Assembly: GCF_900961225.1 (NCBI RefSeq)
Contig: NZ_CAAHFN010000062.1
Span: forward strand, 1 to 50,677
Length of the DNA stretch: 50,677 nucleotides
Reading direction: 5' to 3'
DNA from: Modicisalibacter radicis
Lineage (GTDB): Bacteria > Pseudomonadota > Gammaproteobacteria > Pseudomonadales > Halomonadaceae
Made by a program: the position numbers and the translations under genes. Under the pieces are notes generated by a model. It made no database searches. It was not told the DNA's origin and worked only from the letters and a program-made list of their open reading frames with translations. Shown piece after piece: positions 8,746-15,471 of this stretch (within the stretch, counting starts at the first letter, position 1; every line of letters starts with the position of its first letter).

Positions 8746-9341
8746 TGCGCGCCGATCTCGAACTGATCTACCGCTGGGTGCCCCAGGGCGCGCGGGTGCT
8801 CGACCTGGCCTGCGGCGACGGCGAACTGCTCGACGTTCTGGCCCGCGAAAAAGGGGTGTTCGGCTACGGCCTGGAGATCGCACCGGAAGGCATCAGCGCG
8901 TGCCTCGAGCGTGGCGTCAACGTCATCGAGCAGGATCTCGACCAGGGCCTGGCCAATTTCGAGGATGATGCCTGCGACCTGGTGATCATGACCCAGGCGC
9001 TGCAGGCGTTGCGCCGCCCCGACATGATGCTCGACGAGATGCTGCGGGTCGCCGACGAGGCGATCATCACCTTCCCCAACTTCGCCTACTGGCGCCATCG
9101 GCTGTATCTGGGCTTCAAGGGTTACATGCCGGTGTCGCGCTCACTGCCGCACGCCTGGTACGACACCCCCAACATTCACCTGTCGACCTTCAACGACTTC
9201 GAGAAACTGTGCCGCGACAAGGGCCTGGAGATAACCGACCGGGCGGTCGGCACCGGCGACCACGAGAGCAACCGCGCCAGTCGCATCTGGCCCAACCTGT
9301 TCGGCGAGATCGCCATCTTCCGCGTCAGTCGGCGCCGCTAG
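8745..9341 (+). CDS. metW: Methionine biosynthesis protein MetW
   Basis: Small methyltransferase-fold protein (198 residues) with the SAM-binding motif VLDLACGDGELLD and the FPNFAYWRHR and SLPHAWYDTPNIHL stretches that define MetW. It is nearly always adjacent to metX and is needed for efficient MetX acylation of homoserine in the organisms studied; whether it methylates anything is unclear. The ATG shares one base with the metX stop. Its 3' end overlaps the convergent sfsA gene by 17 bp. Confidence 0.94.
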   Translation: MRADLELIYRWVPQGARVLDLACGDGELLDVLAREKGVFGYGLEIAPEGISACLERGVNVIEQDLDQGLANFEDDACDLVIMTQALQALRRPDMMLDEMLRVADEAIITFPNFAYWRHRLYLGFKGYMPVSRSLPHAWYDTPNIHLSTFNDFEKLCRDKGLEITDRAVGTGDHESNRASRIWPNLFGEIAIFRVSRRR

Positions 9342-10077
9342 GCAGCTCACGCTCGAGCGCAACCGGCAGAGGCGTGGCGAGCGTGATCGCCGTAGGTCGG
9401 GTCGCCCGACGCTCCACTCGGCAGCCGTAGGCGAGTACCTCGACCCCCAGCTTCGCCACCCGTCGCAGCGTCGTCGCATAGTGCGCATCGATGTGCGCCG
9501 CGGGGGCGACGGCCTCGATCCCGGTGTGTGCCACGCAGAACAGCAGCACCGCCCGCTGACCGCCGGCGGCCAGCCCGGCCAGCGCTTCGAGATGGCGCGT
9601 GCCGCGCGCGCTGACCGCGTCGGGGAAGTATCCGTGGCCGTCGCGCTCCTTGAGGGTGACCTGCTTGACCTCGACGTACGCCGTGCCCCGCCGCGGATCG
9701 TCGAGCCGAAAGTCGAGCCGTGAGCCGGCTACCCCGGCCTCGCGCTTGAGTTGCGCATAGCCGGCCAGCTCCGTCACCCGCCCCGCCGCGAGCGCCTCGG
9801 CGACGATCGCATTGGTGCGCCCGGTATGCACCGAGGCACTCGCCAGCGTGCCGTCTCCCTGGGGCAGCTCGATCAGTTCCCAGGTCCAGGCCAGCTTGCG
9901 GGCCGGGTTGCTGCTCGGAGCCAGCCAGACCCGACAGCCGGGTACGTCGACCGCACGCATCGACCCGGTATTCGGGCAGTGTGCCACCACCGTCTCGCCG
10001 CTCGTCAGTTCGACGTCGGCGAGAAAACGCTTGTAGCGCCGACGCAGGATGCCCGGCACCAGCTCGGGATAGTCCAT
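9325..10077 (-). CDS. sfsA: SfsA family protein (sugar fermentation stimulation / DNA-binding)
   Basis: The 250-residue protein matches SfsA through the N-terminal FLADVELTSGE and VVAHCPNTGSM, then PGCRVWLAPSSNPARKL, VKQVTL, and FPDAVSARGTRHL. The family has an OB-like N-terminal domain and a nuclease-like core; E. coli SfsA was described as a maltose-regulon-affecting DNA-binding protein, and the biochemical role is unresolved. The ATG is one base from the stop of the upstream aminotransferase gene, so they form a two-gene operon. Its tail overlaps metW. Confidence 0.92.
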   Translation of the reverse strand: MDYPELVPGILRRRYKRFLADVELTSGETVVAHCPNTGSMRAVDVPGCRVWLAPSSNPARKLAWTWELIELPQGDGTLASASVHTGRTNAIVAEALAAGRVTELAGYAQLKREAGVAGSRLDFRLDDPRRGTAYVEVKQVTLKERDGHGYFPDAVSARGTRHLEALAGLAAGGQRAVLLFCVAHTGIEAVAPAAHIDAHYATTLRRVAKLGVEVLAYGCRVERRATRPTAITLATPLPVALERELPSGAD

Positions 10078-10078
10078 G

Positions 10079-11248
10079 TCAGCTCCCCGCCCGGCGCGTC
10101 AGGAAACGCTCGAGCCGATGCAGTGCCTCCTCGAGCCGGGCGACGTCGTTGGTGAAGGCGATCCGCACGTGGTGCTCGCCGCCCTGCACCGCGAAGTCGA
10201 TGCCCGGGGTGATGGCAACGTTTTCCTCATTCAGCAGGCGCTGGCAGAAGGCCTGGCTGTCGCGGGTATAACGCGATACGTCGAGCCACAGGTAGAACGC
10301 CCCCTGGGGAGGCTGCGCGGGAGCCAGCCCCAGCCGCTCGAGCCCCGCCAGCAGCACGTCGCGCCGTCGATGCAGTTCATGACGGCGACGCTCCAGCTCC
10401 GCCCGGCATTCCGGCGTGAACGCCGCCAGCGCGGCGTGCTGCGACAGCGTCGGCGCGGCCAGGAAGACGTTCTGCGCCAGCCGCGTCAGCGGTTCGACGG
10501 CGGCTTCGGGCGCCACCAGCCAGCCCAGCCGCCAGCCGGTCATGCCGAAGTACTTCGAGAAGCTGTTGACGACGAACGCCTCCGGGGCAACCGACACCGC
10601 GCTCAGCGGCGCCATGTCGTAGCTCAGCCCCTGGTAGATCTCGTCGACCAGCATCGCTCCCTCGCGCGCCGCGATCGTCTCGCCCACCGCCCGCAGTTGC
10701 CCGGCGTCGAGCATGTGCCCGGTGGGATTGGAGGGCGTGGCCAGCATCGCCAGCCGGGTCTCCGCCCGCCAGTGCCGGTCGATGAGCGCGGCATCGAGCT
10801 GCCAGCCGCTCTCCGGGCCCACCGGCACGCAATCGAGCTCGGCGTCGGCGAGCGCCATGAAGTGGCGATTGCAGGGATAGGTGGGGTCGGCCATCAGGAC
10901 CCGCTCGCCGCGGCTCACCAGCAGTTGACTGGCCAGCAACAGCGCTCCGGAAGCGCCCGGGGTGACCAGGATACGCGCCGGATCGATGCGGGTGGCGAAA
11001 TGCTCGGCATAATGCCCGGCGATCGCCTCCCGCAGCGCGGGAATACCGCCCGCCGGTGTATAGCGGGTTGCGCCCCGTGCCAGTGCCTGCTGGCCGGCCT
11101 CGACCACCGGCTGCGGGGTCGGGAAATCCGGCTCGCCGATTTCCAGGTGGATGACGTCGTGGCCCGCCGCCTCGCGGGCCTGGGCCAGCTCCAGCAGGTG
11201 CATGACACGAAACGGTTGCACCCGGTCGATGCGTTCACTCCAGTGCAT
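10079..11248 (-). CDS. Class I/II pyridoxal-phosphate aminotransferase
   Basis: Fold-type I aminotransferase of 389 residues. Visible features are the substrate-loop LEIGEPDFPTPQ, the Asn of ATPSNPTGHM, the Asp/Tyr of LVDEIYQGLSYD, the PLP lysine in NSFSKYFGMTGWRLGW, and the Arg near the C-terminus. The substrate cannot be assigned; similar genes are annotated as aspartate/alanine-type aminotransferases. The start at 11248 (ATG CAC TGG) follows AAGGA; 28 further codons upstream are open but not preceded by a ribosome binding site. In Pseudomonas a related gene also lies beside dksA (recalled), so this is an old neighbourhood. Confidence 0.9.
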   Translation of the reverse strand: MHWSERIDRVQPFRVMHLLELAQAREAAGHDVIHLEIGEPDFPTPQPVVEAGQQALARGATRYTPAGGIPALREAIAGHYAEHFATRIDPARILVTPGASGALLLASQLLVSRGERVLMADPTYPCNRHFMALADAELDCVPVGPESGWQLDAALIDRHWRAETRLAMLATPSNPTGHMLDAGQLRAVGETIAAREGAMLVDEIYQGLSYDMAPLSAVSVAPEAFVVNSFSKYFGMTGWRLGWLVAPEAAVEPLTRLAQNVFLAAPTLSQHAALAAFTPECRAELERRRHELHRRRDVLLAGLERLGLAPAQPPQGAFYLWLDVSRYTRDSQAFCQRLLNEENVAITPGIDFAVQGGEHHVRIAFTNDVARLEEALHRLERFLTRRAGS

Positions 11249-11358
11249 GGTTGCGTCCTTGGTCGCGACTTGTCGCGCCGCCAGTGCTCCGACAGCGGCG
11301 GCCAGTTGTCCACGCCCGGCGACGCGCGTCAAGATTCCTCGCCGCGAACGTTCAATGG

Positions 11359-11387
11359 TTGCAATGCCGGCGCTTTTTCGCTAAATA
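11359..11387 (+). promoter_or_regulatory. Probable sigma70 promoter of dksA
   Basis: TTGCAA (11359-11364), 17 bp, then TAAATA (11382-11387), in the divergent region between the aminotransferase gene and dksA. Transcription would start near 11394, giving a 5' leader of about 100 nt. Judged by eye only. Confidence 0.5.
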
Positions 11388-11493
11388 AGCAAGGCTTCGG
11401 GTGGGCATGCCATCCGCGGAGCCGCCGATTCGACATGGCGCGTTCCGAGCGGCCGGGCATCGGCCCCAGTCACTTGAGTAATGAGGCAGCCCC

Positions 11494-11931
11494 ATGCCAG
11501 TAGCAGAACAGAAGACGGAAGCGCCAAAGAAATTCACCCCGTACGAGCCGGCACCGGGTGAAGAGTATATGAACGAGCAGCAGCTGGAGCACTTCCGACA
11601 GATCCTGCTCGGCTGGAAACAGGATCTCATGGAAGAAGTCGACCGCACCGTGCGTCACCTGCAGGAAGACGCCAACAACTATGCGGATCCGGCCGACCGG
11701 GCGACCCAGGAAGAGGGCTTCAGCCTGGAATTGCGCACCCGCGACCGCGAGCGCAAGCTGCTCAAGAAGATCAACGAAACGATCGAGAAGATCGACGAGG
11801 ACGATTACGGCTTCTGCGAGGCCTGCGGCGTCGAGATCGGCATTCGCCGGCTCGAAGCCCGCCCCACGGCCACCTTGTGTGTCGACTGCAAGACCCTGGC
11901 GGAACTCAAGGAAAAGCAGCTCGGCGGCTGA
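11494..11931 (+). CDS. dksA: RNA polymerase-binding transcription factor DksA
   Basis: Binds the secondary channel of RNA polymerase and, with ppGpp, switches off rRNA and switches on amino-acid biosynthetic promoters. The 145-residue protein has the coiled-coil hairpin (about 30-105) with the tip motif DPADRA (Asp65, Asp68, Ala70) that is essential for activity, and a C4 zinc finger with Cys108, Cys111, Cys129 and Cys132. All four cysteines are kept, so this is the zinc-containing form. An rrn promoter, the classic DksA target, is present at the left end of the window. It is followed by its own terminator and then gluQ. Confidence 0.97.
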   Translation: MPVAEQKTEAPKKFTPYEPAPGEEYMNEQQLEHFRQILLGWKQDLMEEVDRTVRHLQEDANNYADPADRATQEEGFSLELRTRDRERKLLKKINETIEKIDEDDYGFCEACGVEIGIRRLEARPTATLCVDCKTLAELKEKQLGG

Positions 11932-11948
11932 CCGACCGGCGGGTCGAG

Positions 11949-11977
11949 ACGGGCGCCCGGTGGCGCCCGTTTGCGTT
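11949..11977 (+). terminator. Terminator after dksA
   Basis: A perfect 9-bp stem (11949-11957 with 11962-11970), CGGT loop, followed by TTGCGTTT, begins 18 bp after the dksA stop. It would uncouple much of dksA transcription from gluQ. Confidence 0.7.
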
Positions 11978-12028
11978 TCAGGGCCGTCCCGCGCCCGATC
12001 ACTTCCTGGCCACTTCGAGGAGAGTCCG

Positions 12029-12919
12029 ATGTCCGGGTACCGTGGACGCTTCGCGCCGACCCCATCGGGACCTTTGCATTTCGGTTCGCTGGTGGCCGCG
12101 CTGGCAAGCTTTCTGGACGCCCGCCACGCCGGTGGAGAATGGCTGCTGCGGATCGAGGACGTCGATCCGCCGCGCTGCCCACCGGGCACCGGCGACGTCA
12201 TCCGTCACCAGCTCGATGCCTACGGCCTCACCTGGGACGGCCCTGTGATCACCCAGAGCGCACGCGACGCGCCTTACCAGGACGCACTGACACGCCTGGC
12301 CGAGCAGGGCCTGGCCTACCCCTGCAGCTGCTCGCGCAAGGAGTGGCGTGACCACGCCATCTACCCCGGCTGGTGCCGCAGCGGTCCGCTGCACCCCGAG
12401 CGGCCGCTGGCCTGGCGACTGCGCAGCGACCTGGGCGCGCGCCCGGTGAGCTGGCACGATCGCCTGTTCGGCGAGCAGCGGTTCGACCCCGCGGCGCTGG
12501 GGGATGTGGTGCTCAAGCGCAAGGAAGGCCTGTGGTCCTATCAACTGGCGGTAGTGGTCGACGACGCCGAGCAGGGCATCAGCGACGTGGTGCGCGGCGC
12601 CGACCTGCTCGACAACACACCCTGGCAGCTCCAGTTGCAGGCGGCGCTGGGCCATTCGCAGCCTCGTTACCTGCACCTGCCGCTGATCGTCGCCGCCAAC
12701 GGCCAGAAACTCTCCAAGCAGAACCGGGCCCCTGCGCTGCCGGTCGATGGCGACGCACCGCGCGATCATCTGCGCCGGGCCCTCGTCGCACTCGACCAGT
12801 CGCCGCCCCGCGAACTGGCCGGGGCGCCGGTCGCCGACCAGCTCGCCGCGGCGATCGCCGCCTGGCAGCCCGCCCGGCTGCGTCGCGATGCCAGGCGCCA
12901 GGCGGCGGACCCGGCCTGA
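12029..12919 (+). CDS. gluQ: Glutamyl-Q tRNA(Asp) synthetase
   Basis: Truncated glutamyl-tRNA synthetase paralogue that attaches glutamate to queuosine at position 34 of tRNA-Asp. The 296-residue protein has the class I catalytic core only: HIGH-like signature within RFAPTPSGPLHFGSL, the glutamate site RIEDVDPPR, zinc ligands in CSCSRKEW and YPGWC, and a KMSKS-like KLSKQN, with no anticodon-binding domain. The ATG at 12029 has GAGGAGAG upstream; longer open frames to 11681 run through dksA in another frame and are not coding. It is next to dksA, as in Pseudomonas and enterics. Confidence 0.94.
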   Translation: MSGYRGRFAPTPSGPLHFGSLVAALASFLDARHAGGEWLLRIEDVDPPRCPPGTGDVIRHQLDAYGLTWDGPVITQSARDAPYQDALTRLAEQGLAYPCSCSRKEWRDHAIYPGWCRSGPLHPERPLAWRLRSDLGARPVSWHDRLFGEQRFDPAALGDVVLKRKEGLWSYQLAVVVDDAEQGISDVVRGADLLDNTPWQLQLQAALGHSQPRYLHLPLIVAANGQKLSKQNRAPALPVDGDAPRDHLRRALVALDQSPPRELAGAPVADQLAAAIAAWQPARLRRDARRQAADPA

Positions 12920-13159
12920 CGCCCTCGGCCATCGCCACGTGTACGACTCAGGTCGTGTTGAGTCGCAGGCCCGGATGTCCCTACACTCGCACTTTCCCTT
13001 CCAGTTGCACGCGCACCGGAGCCGGGACCGGGTCGACCCGGTCATGGACTTGATCATTGCCGCCCGGGCGGGTCAGGATATCGCCGGATTGGCCAGCGCC
13101 GCGGCAAGCGCATCGTCCCTGTGACCCGACCCGCCCGAACCGAGATGGTTGAAAACACG
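12920..13159 (+). other. Intergenic stretch where cbrA would be expected
   Basis: Only 240 bp separate gluQ from the cbrB-like gene; in Pseudomonas the sensor-kinase gene cbrA (about 3 kb) lies here. I see no kinase or transporter-domain remnant. A 49-codon open frame (12975-13124) ends with a stop overlapping a GTG at 13121 that is in frame with cbrB, but it has no ribosome binding site and resembles nothing I know. I find no convincing promoter. Confidence 0.5.
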
Positions 13160-14548
13160 ATGCCCCAGATTCTGATCGTCGACGACGAGGCCACCTCCCG
13201 ACTGGCGCTGCGCCGCCTGCTCGAGGGGGAGGCCTATCACGTCAGCGAGGCCGCGTCGGTCGCCGAGGCCCAGCCGCTGGATCTGAAGCGATTCGACCTG
13301 ATCATCAGTACCCTGCACCGTCCCGATGCGCCGGACACCGCGCTGATCGACACCGCCGACTCGGTGCCGGTGCTGGTCACGGCCCGCCACGCCAGCATTC
13401 GCTCGGCAGTGGAGGCGCTCAAGCAGGGCGCGGTGGATTTCGTCACCCAACCCTTCGACCCGGACGAGCTGCTCGCCAGCGTGGCCCGGGCGATCGACGA
13501 GCATGCCCCCCGGCGCGACAGGGCGCCCGAGGCGCAACGGAACAGCGACACGCCCCAGGGAATGATCGGGCACTGCCCCGGCATGCGCATGGTCTACACG
13601 CGGATTCGCAAGACCGCCCCGGCGGACGTGACGGTACTCATCCAGGGCGAATCGGGCACCGGCAAGGAGCTCGTGGCACGCGCCATTCACCGCCAGAGCC
13701 GCCGCGTCAAGGCGCCGCTGATCTGCGTCAATTGCGCGGCGATCCCCGAGACGCTGATCGAGTCCGAACTGTTCGGTCATGAGAAAGGTGCCTTCACCGG
13801 GGCCAGCGCGGCGCGTACCGGGCTGGTCGAAGCCGCCGATGGCGGCACGCTGTTCCTCGACGAAATCGGCGAGCTGCCGCTCGATGCCCAGGCCCGGCTG
13901 CTGCGCGTGCTTCAGGAAGGCGAGATCCGCAAGATCGGCTCGGTAGAAACCCGCCATGTCGATGTACGCCTGATTGCCGCGACCCACCGCGATCTCAATG
14001 CGCTCTCCAAGAGCGGCGAGTTCCGCCTCGACCTCTATTATCGCCTCAATGTCATGCAGATCGATCTGCCGCCGCTGCGCGAGCGCGAGGACGACATCCT
14101 CGAGATTGCCGATGTGCTGCTTACCGGTGCCTGCCGTCGCCACGCCCGTAGCGGCCTCAGGCTGTCACGCGCCGCGCGTCGCAATATCCGCGACTACCCC
14201 TGGCCGGGCAACGTCCGCGAGCTGGAAAACGCGCTCGAGCGCGGGGTCATTCTCGCCGAGGGCAATCTCATCCATCCCGATGACCTGGGGCTCGGTCCGG
14301 TCGTTGCCCGCCCCGCTCCGGCACGCGGTAGCGTGTCGACCGGCACCAGCCGGCCCGAAGCCACCGCCGAACAGGAAGAGGACCTGTCCCTGGAAGACTA
14401 CTTCCAGCATTTCGTCCTCGAGCATCAGGATCAGATGAGCGAAACCGAACTCGCCCGCAAGCTCGGCATCAGCCGCAAGTGCCTGTGGGAGCGCCGTCAG
14501 CGCCTGGGCATCCCCCGGAAGAAGAGCCCGCGTAGCCGCTCGGCCTAA
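13160..14548 (+). CDS. cbrB: CbrB-type sigma54 activator with degenerate receiver domain
   Basis: NtrC-family activator of 462 residues: receiver domain (1-115), AAA+ sigma54-activating domain with Walker A GESGTGKE (163-170), GAFTGA (210-215) and Walker B LFLDEIG, then a Fis-type helix-turn-helix (about 430-455, ETELARKLGISRKCLWERR). Position before crcZ/pcnB and overall sequence mark it as CbrB. The receiver is unusual: the phospho-accepting Asp is Thr51 (in LIISTLHRP), the switch Thr/Ser is Ala75 (PVLVTARHAS) and the conserved Lys is Gln97 (DFVTQPF); only the acidic pair Asp8-Asp9 remains. Its kinase gene cbrA is absent. The start at 13160 gives MPQILIVDDE, the normal receiver beginning; GTG 13121 and ATG 13145 are alternatives. 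The ATPase looks fully functional. Confidence 0.88.
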   Translation: MPQILIVDDEATSRLALRRLLEGEAYHVSEAASVAEAQPLDLKRFDLIISTLHRPDAPDTALIDTADSVPVLVTARHASIRSAVEALKQGAVDFVTQPFDPDELLASVARAIDEHAPRRDRAPEAQRNSDTPQGMIGHCPGMRMVYTRIRKTAPADVTVLIQGESGTGKELVARAIHRQSRRVKAPLICVNCAAIPETLIESELFGHEKGAFTGASAARTGLVEAADGGTLFLDEIGELPLDAQARLLRVLQEGEIRKIGSVETRHVDVRLIAATHRDLNALSKSGEFRLDLYYRLNVMQIDLPPLREREDDILEIADVLLTGACRRHARSGLRLSRAARRNIRDYPWPGNVRELENALERGVILAEGNLIHPDDLGLGPVVARPAPARGSVSTGTSRPEATAEQEEDLSLEDYFQHFVLEHQDQMSETELARKLGISRKCLWERRQRLGIPRKKSPRSRSA

Positions 14549-14640
14549 TCCTTTCGCAGAATTCGCGACCATGGTCTAACAGCAAGCCGCCGCACTTGCA
14601 GGGATGATGAGGCCAGTTCGAGACGACCTGAACGCACCAC

Positions 14641-14692
14641 TTGTTACTGCTTCACCCACACGCTTCACCATTGTGGCGCACAAACGGTAACA
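14641..14692 (+). promoter_or_regulatory. Putative CbrB enhancer (upstream activator) half-sites
   Basis: TGTTAC (14642-14647) and its inverse GTAACA (14687-14692) lie about 100-150 bp before the predicted crcZ start, the distance expected for a sigma54 enhancer. As I recall, CbrB sites at Pseudomonas crcZ contain the same TGTTAC/GTAACA halves, though with shorter spacing. A one-mismatch half-site CTAACA is at 14576-14581. Confidence 0.5.
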
Positions 14693-14766
14693 GAAGGCTC
14701 GAAGAACACTTAGGCCCCAGGGCACGGGAAACACAAGCGTTTGATAAAAAACAAAAAACAAGCAAG

Positions 14767-14782
14767 TGGCACGGTCGATGCT
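14767..14782 (+). promoter_or_regulatory. Sigma54 (-24/-12) promoter of crcZ
   Basis: TGGCACG, four bases, ATGCT. The invariant GG (14768-14769) and GC (14780-14781) are exactly ten bases apart, and the -24 half matches the TGGCACG consensus fully. The predicted start is near 14793, at the beginning of the A-rich, AAnAAnAA-bearing transcript. This agrees with a sigma54 activator being encoded directly upstream. Confidence 0.8.
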
Positions 14783-14792
14783 ACTTACTAGG

Positions 14793-15275
14793 GCAAGAAA
14801 AACAAAAACCGCCGGCGGCGCACAACAACAACAGGATCGCCGCGGTCTTCGAGGCTGAGCAACAACAAGGACAACACAGCCGAAAAAGAGTTTCCGGGTC
14901 CAACAACAACAAGCCCACGAGAAGCACCGACGACAACAAGCACAACAGCGTCGGAACAATCCGGTGTCAGTATCGGGACGCGACACTTCGCGCACAGGCT
15001 CAACAACGACAATAGGCCTGTCTGAGGAGTACCCTCGGCAACAACAACAACACGCCGAGGGGAGGCAGACACCTGCCGTCGTGGTTGGATTATTGTTTTG
15101 AATACGAGACGGTCGCCATCAGGAAGAGACCCAAGAACAACAAGACCATTGCTTGCCTGATGTACAGATTGGTGACTGTGGTGCGTATTCAAGGCGATGC
15201 GCCATCACGAAGAAGAACCAACAGCACGGATGCTGTATGACTGCTTAAAGGGAAGGCCGACGGCCTTCCCTTTCT
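14793..15275 (+). ncRNA. crcZ: CrcZ-like Hfq/Crc-sequestering small RNA
   Basis: Non-coding transcript of about 480 nt between cbrB and pcnB, the position of CrcZ in Pseudomonas (recalled length about 400 nt). It starts at a sigma54 promoter and ends at a strong terminator. It is packed with AAnAAnAA (CA) motifs, the sequence that binds the distal face of Hfq with Crc: 14795-14802, 14824-14831, 14861-14868, 14902-14912, 15040-15050, 15133-15143 and 15210-15217, with partial copies near 14933 and 15002. Such RNA soaks up Hfq/Crc and relieves translational repression of catabolic mRNAs. Open frames across it encode only low-complexity protein and lack ribosome binding sites. Whether this organism has Crc cannot be told from the window. 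Confidence 0.82.
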
Positions 15276-15280
15276 ACTTT
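15247..15280 (+). terminator. Rho-independent terminator of crcZ
   Basis: A perfect 12-bp stem (15247-15258 with 15262-15273) with a GAC loop, ending in TTT and followed by CTACTTT. It defines the 3' end of the CrcZ-like RNA, about 195 bp before pcnB. Confidence 0.85.
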
Positions 15281-15407
15281 CCGGCCCTTCCCTTTCTGCT
15301 TGCCGGCCATCCCCACCGCTTTCCTGGACACGGCGCGCACCGGTACGAGACCGACCATGGCCCCGTCGTGCGTCCACGCATCAAGGCGCGCTTTTCTCGG
15401 CGGCGCT

Positions 15408-15435
15408 TTGCAAGCCGGGGGGGCTCGGCTACACT
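15408..15435 (+). promoter_or_regulatory. Probable sigma70 promoter of pcnB
   Basis: TTGCAA (15408-15413), 16 bp, TACACT (15430-15435). Transcription would start near 15442, some 30 bp before the pcnB ATG, so pcnB has its own promoter after the crcZ terminator. Confidence 0.55.
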
Positions 15436-15471
15436 GGGCGCTTTCTCCCAGACTGCGAGCACTATCGCGGC

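Noticed and set aside
6532..8883. 783-codon minus-strand open frame across proC, yggT and metX
   Set aside because: Antisense artefact; all three plus-strand genes have clear motifs and starts.
14821..15143. CAACAACAA repeats as a CRISPR array or microsatellite
   Set aside because: Motifs are 8-12 nt at irregular distances with no spacer regularity; they fit Hfq-binding sites of CrcZ.
14641..15192. Open frames on both strands inside the crcZ region
   Set aside because: They encode low-complexity Gln/Asn/Val-rich sequence produced by the CAA/AAC motifs, lack ribosome binding sites and match no family.
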